Of a stretch of 64,000 nt of DNA, positions 7,824 through 15,448 are shown one piece after another. The notes beneath the pieces were generated by a model. That model was not told where the DNA came from. It saw only the letters and a list, made by a program, of their open reading frames with translations, and ran no database searches. The stretch's first letter is position 1. Every line of letters begins with the position of its first letter. Origin of the DNA: Paenibacillus helianthi (lineage in GTDB: Bacteria; Bacillota; Bacilli; Paenibacillales; Paenibacillaceae); assembly GCF_001909055.1 (NCBI RefSeq), contig NZ_LVWI01000103.1:62001-126000 (forward strand), read 5' to 3'. The position numbers were made by a program, and so were the translations under genes.

Positions 7824-9257
7824 TCATAACGAAAATACGCTGCCATAGTCTCCTTTGAAGACCGGTGTTCCAAAGGTTTTAACCCAGTCCTGATAAAGCC
7901 GCGTGGAGCTGTTGTTTTTGACGATTAAAAAGTCGGGATGGTCGAACTTCACAATATCGGGAAGGTATTCCGAGAAACCGTACATGGAACGCTCAAAAGC
8001 GGTCCAGCCCATCGGCCCGGCAGAGGCTTTGGTGATAAAAGGGTCCTGCCTTCCGTCACAGAGCACGTCACCACCGCGGTACATGACATAACCGGATGAT
8101 CCATAGCTGGAGAGCACCCTAGGCCGGACGCCCTGTGCCGCATGTTCCAGGACATAGTCCATTTCTTTCACGGGATAAGCTCTGACATCGATAACCGGCG
8201 GTACGGTGAAAATACAGACGATATTAAGGGACAGGCCTACTGTCAGTGCAAACATCAGAGTCCCCCGGCCAAGACGCAGGGACAGGCTACGGAAATACGG
8301 TACCACTTCGAAGAAAACGCCTGCGAAATAAGGAATAAACAACCACATAAACAGGTTTTGCTTGAAATTGGTTACCCCCAAATAGAGAATGCCAGCCATC
8401 AGGAAGAAGCGGAAGGGCTTTTTGTAGAGTGAAAAAGGAAGGGTTACCGCAAAAAACAACAACAGCAGCAAAATAGGCAGATTCTCAATTCGGTTGAACT
8501 GGATCGGCTGCCACTCGTTGATGAGCATGTTGAAGTGATTATGGGTTACGGTGAAGATATATAGCAAGCTCTTTGCACCAGCCGGATTCAAAAGTCCGGA
8601 GAGCCAGACCAGTATGAATACTGCGGCACGGCGTAAATTTAGTTTTTTCTCCAGCAATGATTCCAGCACAGCCATGCCCGTAAACACTGCAATCACCAGC
8701 CATACTCCGGTGTGAATATTAGCTACTGCACAGGAGAGGAGCAACATCGCAGTGGCATATTTAAGACTTGTCTTCAGCTGGAATTCCCGCAGATACACGA
8801 AGAACCACACAATCATCCCGGAAGAGATCATCTGCGGCCGCCCTTTGAAATAGTTGTAATAGATCCAGCTGGTGATCAGCAGCACAAAAGGCAGGAGGAG
8901 CGGATGCTCCTCAGGCAGGCCCAGTTCTTTGCGCGAAACCTTCCCTAAACGGAGCAGTCCCATAATAAGCCAGAAGAGGCAAATGGCAGTCAACAGGTAG
9001 ATTCCCGGCCACCCGAATGCCTGGTACAAGGGAGCAATAAGAAGCTGAAATCCGAACTCATGGGGAATATAGGGCAGCTTGTCATTGTAAAAGGTATGGA
9101 TGGCATGATGCAGCACGGTGTGGTGGGCAATCATGTAACGGCCGAGTTCAATATGCCAGAACGTGTCAGGGTCATTGTAAGAATATTTGGGCATCAACAG
9201 CAGAATGAAGACAACAATCAGAGTCCCGTAGCCTAGCTTGAACCATTTTGTGCGCAT
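7824..9257 (-). CDS. Polytopic membrane protein, GT-C glycosyltransferase-like
   Basis: A 477-residue protein with about ten hydrophobic segments. The first extracytoplasmic loop contains YNDPDTFWHIELG, an acidic motif of the type (D-x-D, then WH-x-x-x-G) seen in GT-C enzymes that use lipid-linked sugars. The C-terminal ~110 residues form a soluble domain with LCDGRQDPF, also common in bacterial GT-C-like proteins. I cannot name donor or acceptor. No adjacent lipid-sugar genes. Both flanks are intergenic, so it is a single gene. Family assignment is inference from motif placement. Confidence 0.5.
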   Translation of the reverse strand: MRTKWFKLGYGTLIVVFILLLMPKYSYNDPDTFWHIELGRYMIAHHTVLHHAIHTFYNDKLPYIPHEFGFQLLIAPLYQAFGWPGIYLLTAICLFWLIMGLLRLGKVSRKELGLPEEHPLLLPFVLLITSWIYYNYFKGRPQMISSGMIVWFFVYLREFQLKTSLKYATAMLLLSCAVANIHTGVWLVIAVFTGMAVLESLLEKKLNLRRAAVFILVWLSGLLNPAGAKSLLYIFTVTHNHFNMLINEWQPIQFNRIENLPILLLLLFFAVTLPFSLYKKPFRFFLMAGILYLGVTNFKQNLFMWLFIPYFAGVFFEVVPYFRSLSLRLGRGTLMFALTVGLSLNIVCIFTVPPVIDVRAYPVKEMDYVLEHAAQGVRPRVLSSYGSSGYVMYRGGDVLCDGRQDPFITKASAGPMGWTAFERSMYGFSEYLPDIVKFDHPDFLIVKNNSSTRLYQDWVKTFGTPVFKGDYGSVFSL

Positions 9258-9397
9258 TGGAAGGATTAACCCCTTTTAGATCTACTATAATTTCCAATCG
9301 TTAGTGAACAGTTAAAAGCTTGATAAAAACTCATATTCATACCTTTTCCCATAAAGAGGTATCAGGATACCTCATGCTTTAATGCATAGAGAGAATC

Positions 9398-9430
9398 TTG
9401 ACAAGCAAACAAATAGTGTATATATTACAC
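9398..9430 (+). promoter_or_regulatory. Sigma-A promoter with overlapping palindrome for the GntR operon
   Basis: TTGACA (9398-9403), 17-base spacer, TATATT (9421-9426). The inverted repeat GTGTA-5-TACAC (9416-9430) covers the -10. A GTGTA/TACAC-type site over a promoter is what an autorepressing YtrA-like GntR protein would use; this last step is inference. Confidence 0.72.
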
Positions 9431-9475
9431 ATATACAATAATTACAGTATTTACAGAGGGTGCTGATGCTGCAAC

Positions 9476-9856
9476 ATGAACATATTGATATCGAGTACAT
9501 CCGGCGAGCCGATTTATGCCCAGATAGCGGGTCAGGTCCGCCAGCTGATTCTTCAGGGTGAACTGGTTACCGGGATGCCGCTGCCATCCATCCGCCAGCT
9601 AGCCAAAGAGCTGCAGATCAGCGTGATCACCACGAAACGGGCTTATGAGGAGCTGGAGCGGGAGGGTCTGATTAATTCTATCGTCGGGAAGGGTTCATTT
9701 GTATCCGGGGCAGATCAGGAGTTCATCCGGGAGCAGCGGCTGCGGATTATGGAAGGCAAGCTGAAAGAGCTTATTGACGAGAGCAGGCTTTTGGGAATGG
9801 AATATAAGGAACTTGCGGAGATGCTGAAACTGCTCTATGAGGAGGAGAAAGAATGA
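9476..9856 (+). CDS. GntR-family regulator, YtrA subfamily
   Basis: A 126-residue protein with an N-terminal winged helix (PIYAQIAGQVRQLILQGEL, then PSIRQLAKELQISVITTKRA, then the GKGSFV wing) and only a short helical tail for dimerisation. This short form is typical of the YtrA subfamily, which represses linked ABC-2 transporter genes. A stop codon just upstream in frame forces the start to ATG 9476, although AGAGGGTG lies 12-14 bases away, longer than usual. It overlaps the ABC ATPase gene by four bases. Confidence 0.88.
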   Translation: MNILISSTSGEPIYAQIAGQVRQLILQGELVTGMPLPSIRQLAKELQISVITTKRAYEELEREGLINSIVGKGSFVSGADQEFIREQRLRIMEGKLKELIDESRLLGMEYKELAEMLKLLYEEEKE

Positions 9857-10722
9857 GTGAGGTCATTCAGCTGGAAGGCTTAAGCAAAAGCTATGACCGG
9901 TTTGAACTGCGTGATATTACGGTCGGCATTAAGGAAGGGTATATCACAGGGCTGATCGGCCCGAATGGGGCGGGTAAAACAAGCCTGATCCAAATGATCA
10001 TGGGGATGGTCTATCCGGATCAGGGTGAAATTCAGCTATTCGGGCAGAACCATCTGCTTCATCAGGCGGCTATCAAGGACCGGATCGGCTATGTATCCGA
10101 TGAAAATATTTATTACGAACGTCTTACTGTTAATCAAATGAAGAGGATCATTGCTCCGTTCTACAGCCGCTGGAATGAGGATATATACCAGAAGTACCAG
10201 GAGAGATTCAAGCTCCCGCAGGATAAGAAGATCAAGGATCTGTCCAAAGGGATGAAAATCAAGTTCTCACTTGCCATTGCCCTGTCCCACGATGCGGATC
10301 TGCTGATTATGGATGAGCCTACTTCGGGGCTCGACCCGATATTCCGCAGAGAACTGCTGGAGCTGCTTAGTGAACACATCCAGGATGAGAAGAAGTCCAT
10401 TCTCTTCTCCACACATAACACAATGGATCTGGACCGCATTGCCGATTATATTGTGTTCATCAATGACGGACGGCTGGTTTTCAACGAGATGAAGGAATCT
10501 CTTACAGAGAAATATCTGCTGGTCAAAGGCGGGAGGGAACTGCTTGACCGGGACGTCCGGCGCTGGTTCATTGGTATTCGTGAGACTGCTGTAGGCTTCG
10601 AAGGACTGATCGGCAACCGTGCGGAAGGCGAACGCTACTTCAAGGATACCGCCATCTGTGAGATCCCTACGCTGGAGGAAATCATGTATTTTACCGTAAA
10701 AGGAAGTGAAGCACATGCGTAA
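9853..10722 (+). CDS. ABC transporter ATP-binding protein
   Basis: A 289-residue ATPase with Walker A GPNGAGKTS (about residue 36), Q-loop region, the signature in modified form (LSKGMKIKFSLAIAL), Walker B LLIMDEPTSGLDP and the switch His in FSTHN. A C-terminal ~75-residue extension follows. It belongs to the BcrA/YtrB-like group that pairs with ABC-2 permeases for lipid or antibiotic-peptide export. Translationally coupled with the GntR gene and overlapping the permease gene. Confidence 0.92.
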   Translation: MSEVIQLEGLSKSYDRFELRDITVGIKEGYITGLIGPNGAGKTSLIQMIMGMVYPDQGEIQLFGQNHLLHQAAIKDRIGYVSDENIYYERLTVNQMKRIIAPFYSRWNEDIYQKYQERFKLPQDKKIKDLSKGMKIKFSLAIALSHDADLLIMDEPTSGLDPIFRRELLELLSEHIQDEKKSILFSTHNTMDLDRIADYIVFINDGRLVFNEMKESLTEKYLLVKGGRELLDRDVRRWFIGIRETAVGFEGLIGNRAEGERYFKDTAICEIPTLEEIMYFTVKGSEAHA

Positions 10723-11353
10723 CTCCATTTATTTGATCCGTAAGGATTTCTTCCTGGTCCGCAAGTTTTTGTTGCTGCTGATTCCATACTATATCATTAT
10801 AGGTTTTACGAATGTTGATGCTTACTCAGTATTTGCCCTGCTTCCGGCAATGCTGATATTGTTGAATGCCTGCGCTATGGACGTGCTGGATAACAACCAG
10901 CGGTTTCAGATCAGTCTTCCGGTGCCCCGCCATCAGCTGGTACTGGCCAAATATTTAAGTCTGATCCCGTATGCTATCATCAGTCTGATCTGCACGCTGC
11001 TGCTCTACCTCTCCGGGGTTTTATCCGGGCAGATTAGTGAACCGGTTGCCTGGAGAGAGTTACTATTGACCATTGCAACCTTCCCGGTACTTGCAGCCTT
11101 TTATTTACCGCTGTACTTCTGGCTGGGACAAAAAGGGATGCAGATCGTGAATTTTGCCTTTATCATGCTGATCATGTTGAATATCACTGCTACTTCTCAT
11201 TTGGCAAAGCGGTTTCCGGCTCTGCTCGATTGGATTCACCCGCAAACCTCAAGCCATATCTTATTATGGGCTATAGGCGGCGTGGCTTACATATTTCTGC
11301 TGTATTGTTCTTATCTGATTTCGTTGCGGATTTTCGTTAAGAAAGACATCTAA
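10715..11353 (+). CDS. ABC-2 type permease
   Basis: A 212-residue membrane protein with six hydrophobic segments in the ABC-2 pattern, including RFQISLPVPRHQLVLAKYL, the conserved cytoplasmic stretch after the second helix. The start ATG 10715 follows GGA at 10702-10704; GTG 10706 would leave no space for a ribosome site. It overlaps the ATPase gene by eight bases. Together with the preceding two genes it forms a complete YtrA-like/ABC-2 export operon. Substrate unknown; a stress-responsive role is typical. Confidence 0.85.
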   Translation: MRNSIYLIRKDFFLVRKFLLLLIPYYIIIGFTNVDAYSVFALLPAMLILLNACAMDVLDNNQRFQISLPVPRHQLVLAKYLSLIPYAIISLICTLLLYLSGVLSGQISEPVAWRELLLTIATFPVLAAFYLPLYFWLGQKGMQIVNFAFIMLIMLNITATSHLAKRFPALLDWIHPQTSSHILLWAIGGVAYIFLLYCSYLISLRIFVKKDI

Positions 11354-11413
11354 CGCGCTAATATGTCCCCCGGCGCGCTGGATAAGGCCCTCGATAACTA
11401 TATACGTTATCGT

Positions 11414-11458
11414 AGAACCGGCTGCACTGTCCCTATAGGGATTAGCGCAGCCGGTTCT
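11414..11458 (+). terminator. Long-stem intrinsic terminator
   Basis: Perfect 12-bp stem AGAACCGGCTGC/GCAGCCGGTTCT with a smaller hairpin (CCCTATAGGG) in the loop; ends the ABC-2 operon. Another small repeat CGATAAC-7-GTTATCG precedes it at 11392-11412. Confidence 0.75.
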
Positions 11459-11510
11459 TGTCTTCATTGCTTTAGACAGGTCATGCCCGGAAAGTGCTAT
11501 TTACAAAGGA

Positions 11511-11852
11511 TTACCTGCCCTGGTCCATATGGTCAACGTAATCCTTGGCATCCTTCAGCGATAAATTCCTCGCTTCACGAAGCACCTTGATCGCCTGGAT
11601 TTTCTTACCTTCAGCCAGCAGCAGATGCAGCCTTCTCTCCAGGTCCGGAGCAAATTCCATGTTCTGCACATACAGCGGTGTGGGTGTTTCCATATTTGGT
11701 TTGAACATACTTCCGCCCAATCCTGAGCGGTTATCGATCCGATCCAGCTGTGATTGCAAATCTTTAACCCTCCTGCTAAGGGTCATTACTCTGAACATCA
11801 ATATTATCGAGAGAGTAAGTGCGGCGACCGGGATCCAATCTGTAGTTGGCAA
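11511..11852 (-). CDS. Membrane-anchored protein with ribosomal L7/L12 C-terminal-like domain
   Basis: A 113-residue protein. A single N-terminal transmembrane helix (about residues 5-20, IPVAALTLSIILMFRVM) is followed by a short coiled coil (VKDLQSQLDRI) and a C-terminal stretch LLAEGKKIQAIKVLREA then LSLKDAKDYVDHM, which matches the alpha-helical part of the L7/L12 C-terminal domain. The best start is TTG 11852, seven bases after GGGAGGT. Upstream ATG codons in frame give an N-terminus with no ribosome site. Role unknown; not a ribosomal protein, since it is anchored and lacks the N-terminal dimer domain. Confidence 0.72.
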   Translation of the reverse strand: MPTTDWIPVAALTLSIILMFRVMTLSRRVKDLQSQLDRIDNRSGLGGSMFKPNMETPTPLYVQNMEFAPDLERRLHLLLAEGKKIQAIKVLREARNLSLKDAKDYVDHMDQGR

Positions 11853-11924
11853 GGATATAACCTCCCTGTGATCATTGGTATATTCTATATTACACAATAC
11901 CCGACATGTATAACGATGTTTAGT

Positions 11925-11953
11925 CTGCAATTAAATAATTGCAGGCTTTTTTG
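11925..11953 (+). terminator. Plus-strand intrinsic terminator upstream of the PPTase operon
   Basis: CTGCAATT-4-AATTGCAG followed by gcTTTTTT. No plus-strand gene lies just before it (see findings). Confidence 0.8.
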
Positions 11954-11988
11954 TGCCGGAATTCAACATTATACAGCATAAACATTCA

Positions 11989-12018
11989 TTGACATTTCAG
12001 AAGAGGGTAGATGATAAT
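11989..12018 (+). promoter_or_regulatory. Sigma-A promoter of the PPTase-bce operon
   Basis: TTGACA (11989-11994), 18-base spacer, GATAAT (12013-12018), about 70 bases before the first start codon. Confidence 0.6.
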
Positions 12019-12090
12019 TTAGTAGATTCAAACGGGATATTCTGGTAAAAAAATCGAAAAGTACTTGAGAACAAGAATAGGGGCACAGAT

Positions 12091-12894
12091 ATGCTGTATG
12101 CAACTTTTGAAAAGCAATACAAGCTTTTTCTCACCAGGATTGTAAGGAAAGCGGAGCTTAAACTAGAAGGTCCGGAAGGCATATATGGGTTGAATATTAG
12201 TGTGGTTTCCGTGCCTCCAGAGGATGGACCACTGGATTATCTGAGCAAGGTGGAAAAGGATCAATACAACAGCTTCCAATACCAGCGAAGACGTAATAGC
12301 TATCTCCTCAGTAAGCTGGCTTGTAAAATGGCAGTGGCTCGTGCCGATGATGATCTAAATGATATAGTCATTGATCATGGAGTCATGGGTCAGCCATTTA
12401 TACGTGGAAGTGACCGGAAGATCACCATTACCCATTGCGATACCATGGGCGCGGCAATTGATTATGACCCCCGGCTTTTATTGGGTGTTGATATGGAGCT
12501 CATAGATGAGAAGGCCATGGATGCCATAGCGAGAATTACATCCAAGGAGGAGCAATTCCTGCTGCATGGACTTGGAATACAGGCTCCCGTTTTCCTGACT
12601 TTGCTCTGGACAGTAAAGGAAGCGATGTCCAAAGTGATTCAGACCGGTTTTACAGTCCCTACCGAGCTGTTTGAAGTTAAGGGATGCGTATGGAAAGAAC
12701 AAAATGTCATCACCCAATTTAAAAACTTCCCTTCATATAAGGCCATAACTGTGCTTCGAAGTACATATGTCTTTACCATCGTGCTTCCTTCCAAAGCGAT
12801 GACTGAGATGGGAGAGACCTGGCTGATGCAGCAGTTGGAGGCGCTAATGCCCGGAGGTGACGGAATTGTTCAAGATTATGATCGTCGAGGATGA
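12091..12894 (+). CDS. 4'-phosphopantetheinyl transferase (Sfp superfamily)
   Basis: A 267-residue protein that should move the phosphopantetheine arm from CoA to carrier-protein serines of fatty-acid, polyketide or non-ribosomal peptide synthases. The Mg-binding motif is LLGVDMELID (Asp and Glu ligands) and the second motif is WTVKEAMSKVIQTG, the W-x-x-KE-x-x-x-K signature. Length is slightly above Sfp (~224). GGGG lies about nine bases upstream of ATG 12091. The 3' end overlaps the start of the response-regulator gene by 29 bases, so it is the first gene of a BceRSAB-type operon, an unusual partner. Confidence 0.87.
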   Translation: MLYATFEKQYKLFLTRIVRKAELKLEGPEGIYGLNISVVSVPPEDGPLDYLSKVEKDQYNSFQYQRRRNSYLLSKLACKMAVARADDDLNDIVIDHGVMGQPFIRGSDRKITITHCDTMGAAIDYDPRLLLGVDMELIDEKAMDAIARITSKEEQFLLHGLGIQAPVFLTLLWTVKEAMSKVIQTGFTVPTELFEVKGCVWKEQNVITQFKNFPSYKAITVLRSTYVFTIVLPSKAMTEMGETWLMQQLEALMPGGDGIVQDYDRRG

Positions 12895-13570
12895 CAGCAA
12901 AATCAGAACCTTGATCACCGATATTCTGCGCAAGTACAGCTATGAAGTAGTGGAGGTTGCGGATTTTTTGCAAGTCGAGCAGATCTTTGAGCAGGAACTG
13001 CCGCATCTGGTGCTGCTTGACCTGAATTTACCGTACTATGACGGATTCTACTATTGCCGGGTATTCAGAAGAAAAACCACGGTGCCGATCATTGTGATCT
13101 CCGCCAGAGATGAAGAGTCTAGCCAGGTGCTGAGCATGGAGCTGGGTGCGGATGATTTTATCGTCAAGCCGCTGAACATTCAGGTGCTGCTGGCCAAGAT
13201 TATGGCGATTTTGCGCCGGAATTACGGGGAATATGCAGCCAAGCCGGAACCGGAGAAAGAACCGCTGCCGATACATTTGGATGACCGCAATTTCAGCATT
13301 TCCTGCAATGGTATGGTTGAAGAGTTAAGCAAGAATGAGTACAAGCTGCTGAAGAAGCTGATGGATAAGCAGGATACGATCGTCAGCAGGGAAGAGCTGC
13401 TGGAGGAGCTGTGGGACGATGTGCATTTCGTTGTGGATAATACGCTCACTGTGAATGTCACCCGGGTGAAGAGCAAACTGGCCAATCTGGGCTTTCAGGA
13501 TGTTATCAAGGTAAAAAGAGGCGTGGGCTATATCTTTGATTCGGCTATGGCAGGAGGGGCACGCCAGTGA
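12866..13570 (+). CDS. BceR-type response regulator
   Basis: A 234-residue OmpR-family regulator: receiver domain with IMIVEDDSK, phospho-acceptor Asp in LVLLDLNLPYYDG, and the DDFIVKP Lys; winged helix in the last ~95 residues ending GVGYIF. The start is TTG 12866, eight bases after GGAGG; the upstream GTG 12857 overlaps that site. BceR-type regulators switch on the adjacent BceAB transporter when the kinase is triggered by peptide antibiotics such as bacitracin or lantibiotics. ATGA-type overlap with the kinase gene. Confidence 0.92.
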   Translation: MFKIMIVEDDSKIRTLITDILRKYSYEVVEVADFLQVEQIFEQELPHLVLLDLNLPYYDGFYYCRVFRRKTTVPIIVISARDEESSQVLSMELGADDFIVKPLNIQVLLAKIMAILRRNYGEYAAKPEPEKEPLPIHLDDRNFSISCNGMVEELSKNEYKLLKKLMDKQDTIVSREELLEELWDDVHFVVDNTLTVNVTRVKSKLANLGFQDVIKVKRGVGYIFDSAMAGGARQ

Positions 13571-14598
13571 GTATCAAGCTGTTTCGGGATTTTTTGCGAG
13601 ATCATTTTTCGTTCACGCTTGTCTATTTTATCAGCCATCTTCTGGTGAGTGTATACTGCAATCATTATATTAGCGGCAATATCCAGCTTCTGTACCTGCT
13701 CAGCATCAGTGTGTATGTCTATATCTTATTCATGTGCTTCCGCTTCATCAAATATGTCTCCACCCGTCGGGAGATCCAGAGGCTATCAGAGAATGTTGAG
13801 ATTGAAGAAAAAGGCTTTTCCTGTGAACAGCAGTCCATCATTTCGATGATTCACCGCATTCACCACACCTACCAGGACCAGATTTATGAGATCAAAGCCC
13901 AGGCTGACAGTACTCACAAATTCATATCGCAGTGGATACATAATCTAAAAACCCCGCTGTCGGTCATCGACCTCATCTTGCAGAATTACAATATGAACAC
14001 TACCGGCCACGCCCTTGCCTTGCAGCATATCGGAGAAGAGAAGGACAAAATCCTAAGCATGCTGAACCAGATGCTGAAATTCTTCCGGCTGGAGCATTTC
14101 ACCCGTGATTATACCCCGGAACCCATCCATCTGCTGGAATCGCTCAGAGCCCTGATCAACAGCAAGCGGAACCAATACATCTATAACAATGTCTATCCGG
14201 TGATCGTATGCGAAGAGGAGAACGTAATCGTCATGACGGACAGCAAATGGAATCACGCGATGCTGGAGCAAATCGTCACTAATGCGATCAAATATTCGGA
14301 TGCGGGAGAAGAGGCGAAATCCATCCACTTCCATATTAAGCAGAGTGGCGATCAGGTGGTTCTGTCCATCCGGGATGAAGGCATTGGCATCGAAAAAGTG
14401 GATTTACAGCGGGTGTTCCAGCCCTTTTTTACCGGGAAAAACGGCCGTACCCACCATCAGGCGACAGGTATTGGCCTCTATGTCTGCTCGGAAATTGCCC
14501 GGAAGCTGGGGCATCACCTCACCATTTCCTCAGAAGTAAATCAGGGCACAGAGGTACAGATTGCTTACCTTTCAAAATTGAAAGAAAGCGTAACTTAA
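13567..14598 (+). CDS. BceS-type intramembrane-sensing histidine kinase
   Basis: A 343-residue kinase with two transmembrane helices (about 13-30 and 38-58) joined by a very short loop, so it has no real extracellular sensor. This is the hallmark of BceS-like kinases that sense through their partner ABC transporter. The phospho-His box is WIHNLKTPLSVID (about residue 125) and the ATPase domain shows the NAIKYS N box, DEGIGIEK and TGIGLYVC. GTG start after GGAGG-like AGGAGGGGC. It overlaps the regulator gene by four bases. Confidence 0.92.
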   Translation: MSIKLFRDFLRDHFSFTLVYFISHLLVSVYCNHYISGNIQLLYLLSISVYVYILFMCFRFIKYVSTRREIQRLSENVEIEEKGFSCEQQSIISMIHRIHHTYQDQIYEIKAQADSTHKFISQWIHNLKTPLSVIDLILQNYNMNTTGHALALQHIGEEKDKILSMLNQMLKFFRLEHFTRDYTPEPIHLLESLRALINSKRNQYIYNNVYPVIVCEEENVIVMTDSKWNHAMLEQIVTNAIKYSDAGEEAKSIHFHIKQSGDQVVLSIRDEGIGIEKVDLQRVFQPFFTGKNGRTHHQATGIGLYVCSEIARKLGHHLTISSEVNQGTEVQIAYLSKLKESVT

Positions 14599-14680
14599 AT
14601 GGATGGATACTGCTCCCGGGGACTTCTACAATGAAGATATATCGTTCAATACACCCAGAATGAAAAAGGGAGATGAACCG

Positions 14681-15448
14681 GTGAGCATAGTACTGGAAGT
14701 CAAAGAGGTCAAGAAGATCTATGGTGTTCAGAATGGTGGTAACTCGACAGTAGCACTCGATTCCATCAGCTTTATTGTGGAAAAGGGAGATTTCATCGGC
14801 ATTATGGGACCCTCAGGCAGCGGCAAAACCACCTTGCTGAATATCCTAAGCGGTATCGGCAAGCCCAGCTACGGTGAGGTTTTTATAGGCGGCAAGAATA
14901 TCACCTCGTTGGACAAAAATGAAATGTCGCTCTTCCGCAGGCAGCATCTCGGCTTTGTATTCCAGGAATTTAATCTGATGGACAGTCTGACGCTGAAGGA
15001 AAATATCATGCTGCCCATGATTCTTGACAAGAAAGACAAAGAACAGATGGAAGCTAAAAGCGAGGAGATTATGAAGCTGTTCGGCATCAACGAAATTGCC
15101 GGCAAATATCCCTATAACATTTCCGGAGGGCAGCAGCAGAGAGTCGCGGTCAGCCGGGCGCTGGTCAATGATCCGGATATTATTTTTGCAGATGAGCCTA
15201 CTGGCAACCTGGATTCCAAATCTTCGAGTGCCGTGATGAAATGCATCGCGAGGATGAATCAGGAGCGTGAGAGCACCATTCTGATGGTAACCCATGACGC
15301 CTTCGCTGCTAGCTTTTGCAAAAAAATCATATTCATCAAGGACGGGGCGATCTGCATGGAGATTGTCAGCAGCGGGGTCCGCAAGGCGTTCTTCGATCAG
15401 ATCCTGGATTGTCTGGCGATCATCGGAGGAGAGCGCAATGACCTTTAG
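14681..15448 (+). CDS. BceA-type ABC transporter ATP-binding protein
   Basis: A 255-residue ATPase close in length to BceA. Walker A is MGPSGSGKTTLLN, Q-loop in LGFVFQEFNLMDSLT, signature NISGGQQQRVAV, Walker B IIFADEPTGNLDS, switch His in LMVTHD. The start GTG 14681 follows AAAGGGAG at eight bases and gives the usual short N-terminus (VSIVLEVKEVKKIYG); an in-frame frame extension from 14603 adds 26 residues with no family match. Overlaps the permease gene by 11 bases. Confidence 0.9.
   Translation: MSIVLEVKEVKKIYGVQNGGNSTVALDSISFIVEKGDFIGIMGPSGSGKTTLLNILSGIGKPSYGEVFIGGKNITSLDKNEMSLFRRQHLGFVFQEFNLMDSLTLKENIMLPMILDKKDKEQMEAKSEEIMKLFGINEIAGKYPYNISGGQQQRVAVSRALVNDPDIIFADEPTGNLDSKSSSAVMKCIARMNQERESTILMVTHDAFAASFCKKIIFIKDGAICMEIVSSGVRKAFFDQILDCLAIIGGERNDL

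Noticed and set aside
15294..15437. N-terminal extension of the BceB-type permease
   Set aside because: It only reads the ATPase gene in another frame; ATG 15438 has a ribosome site and the family N-terminus.
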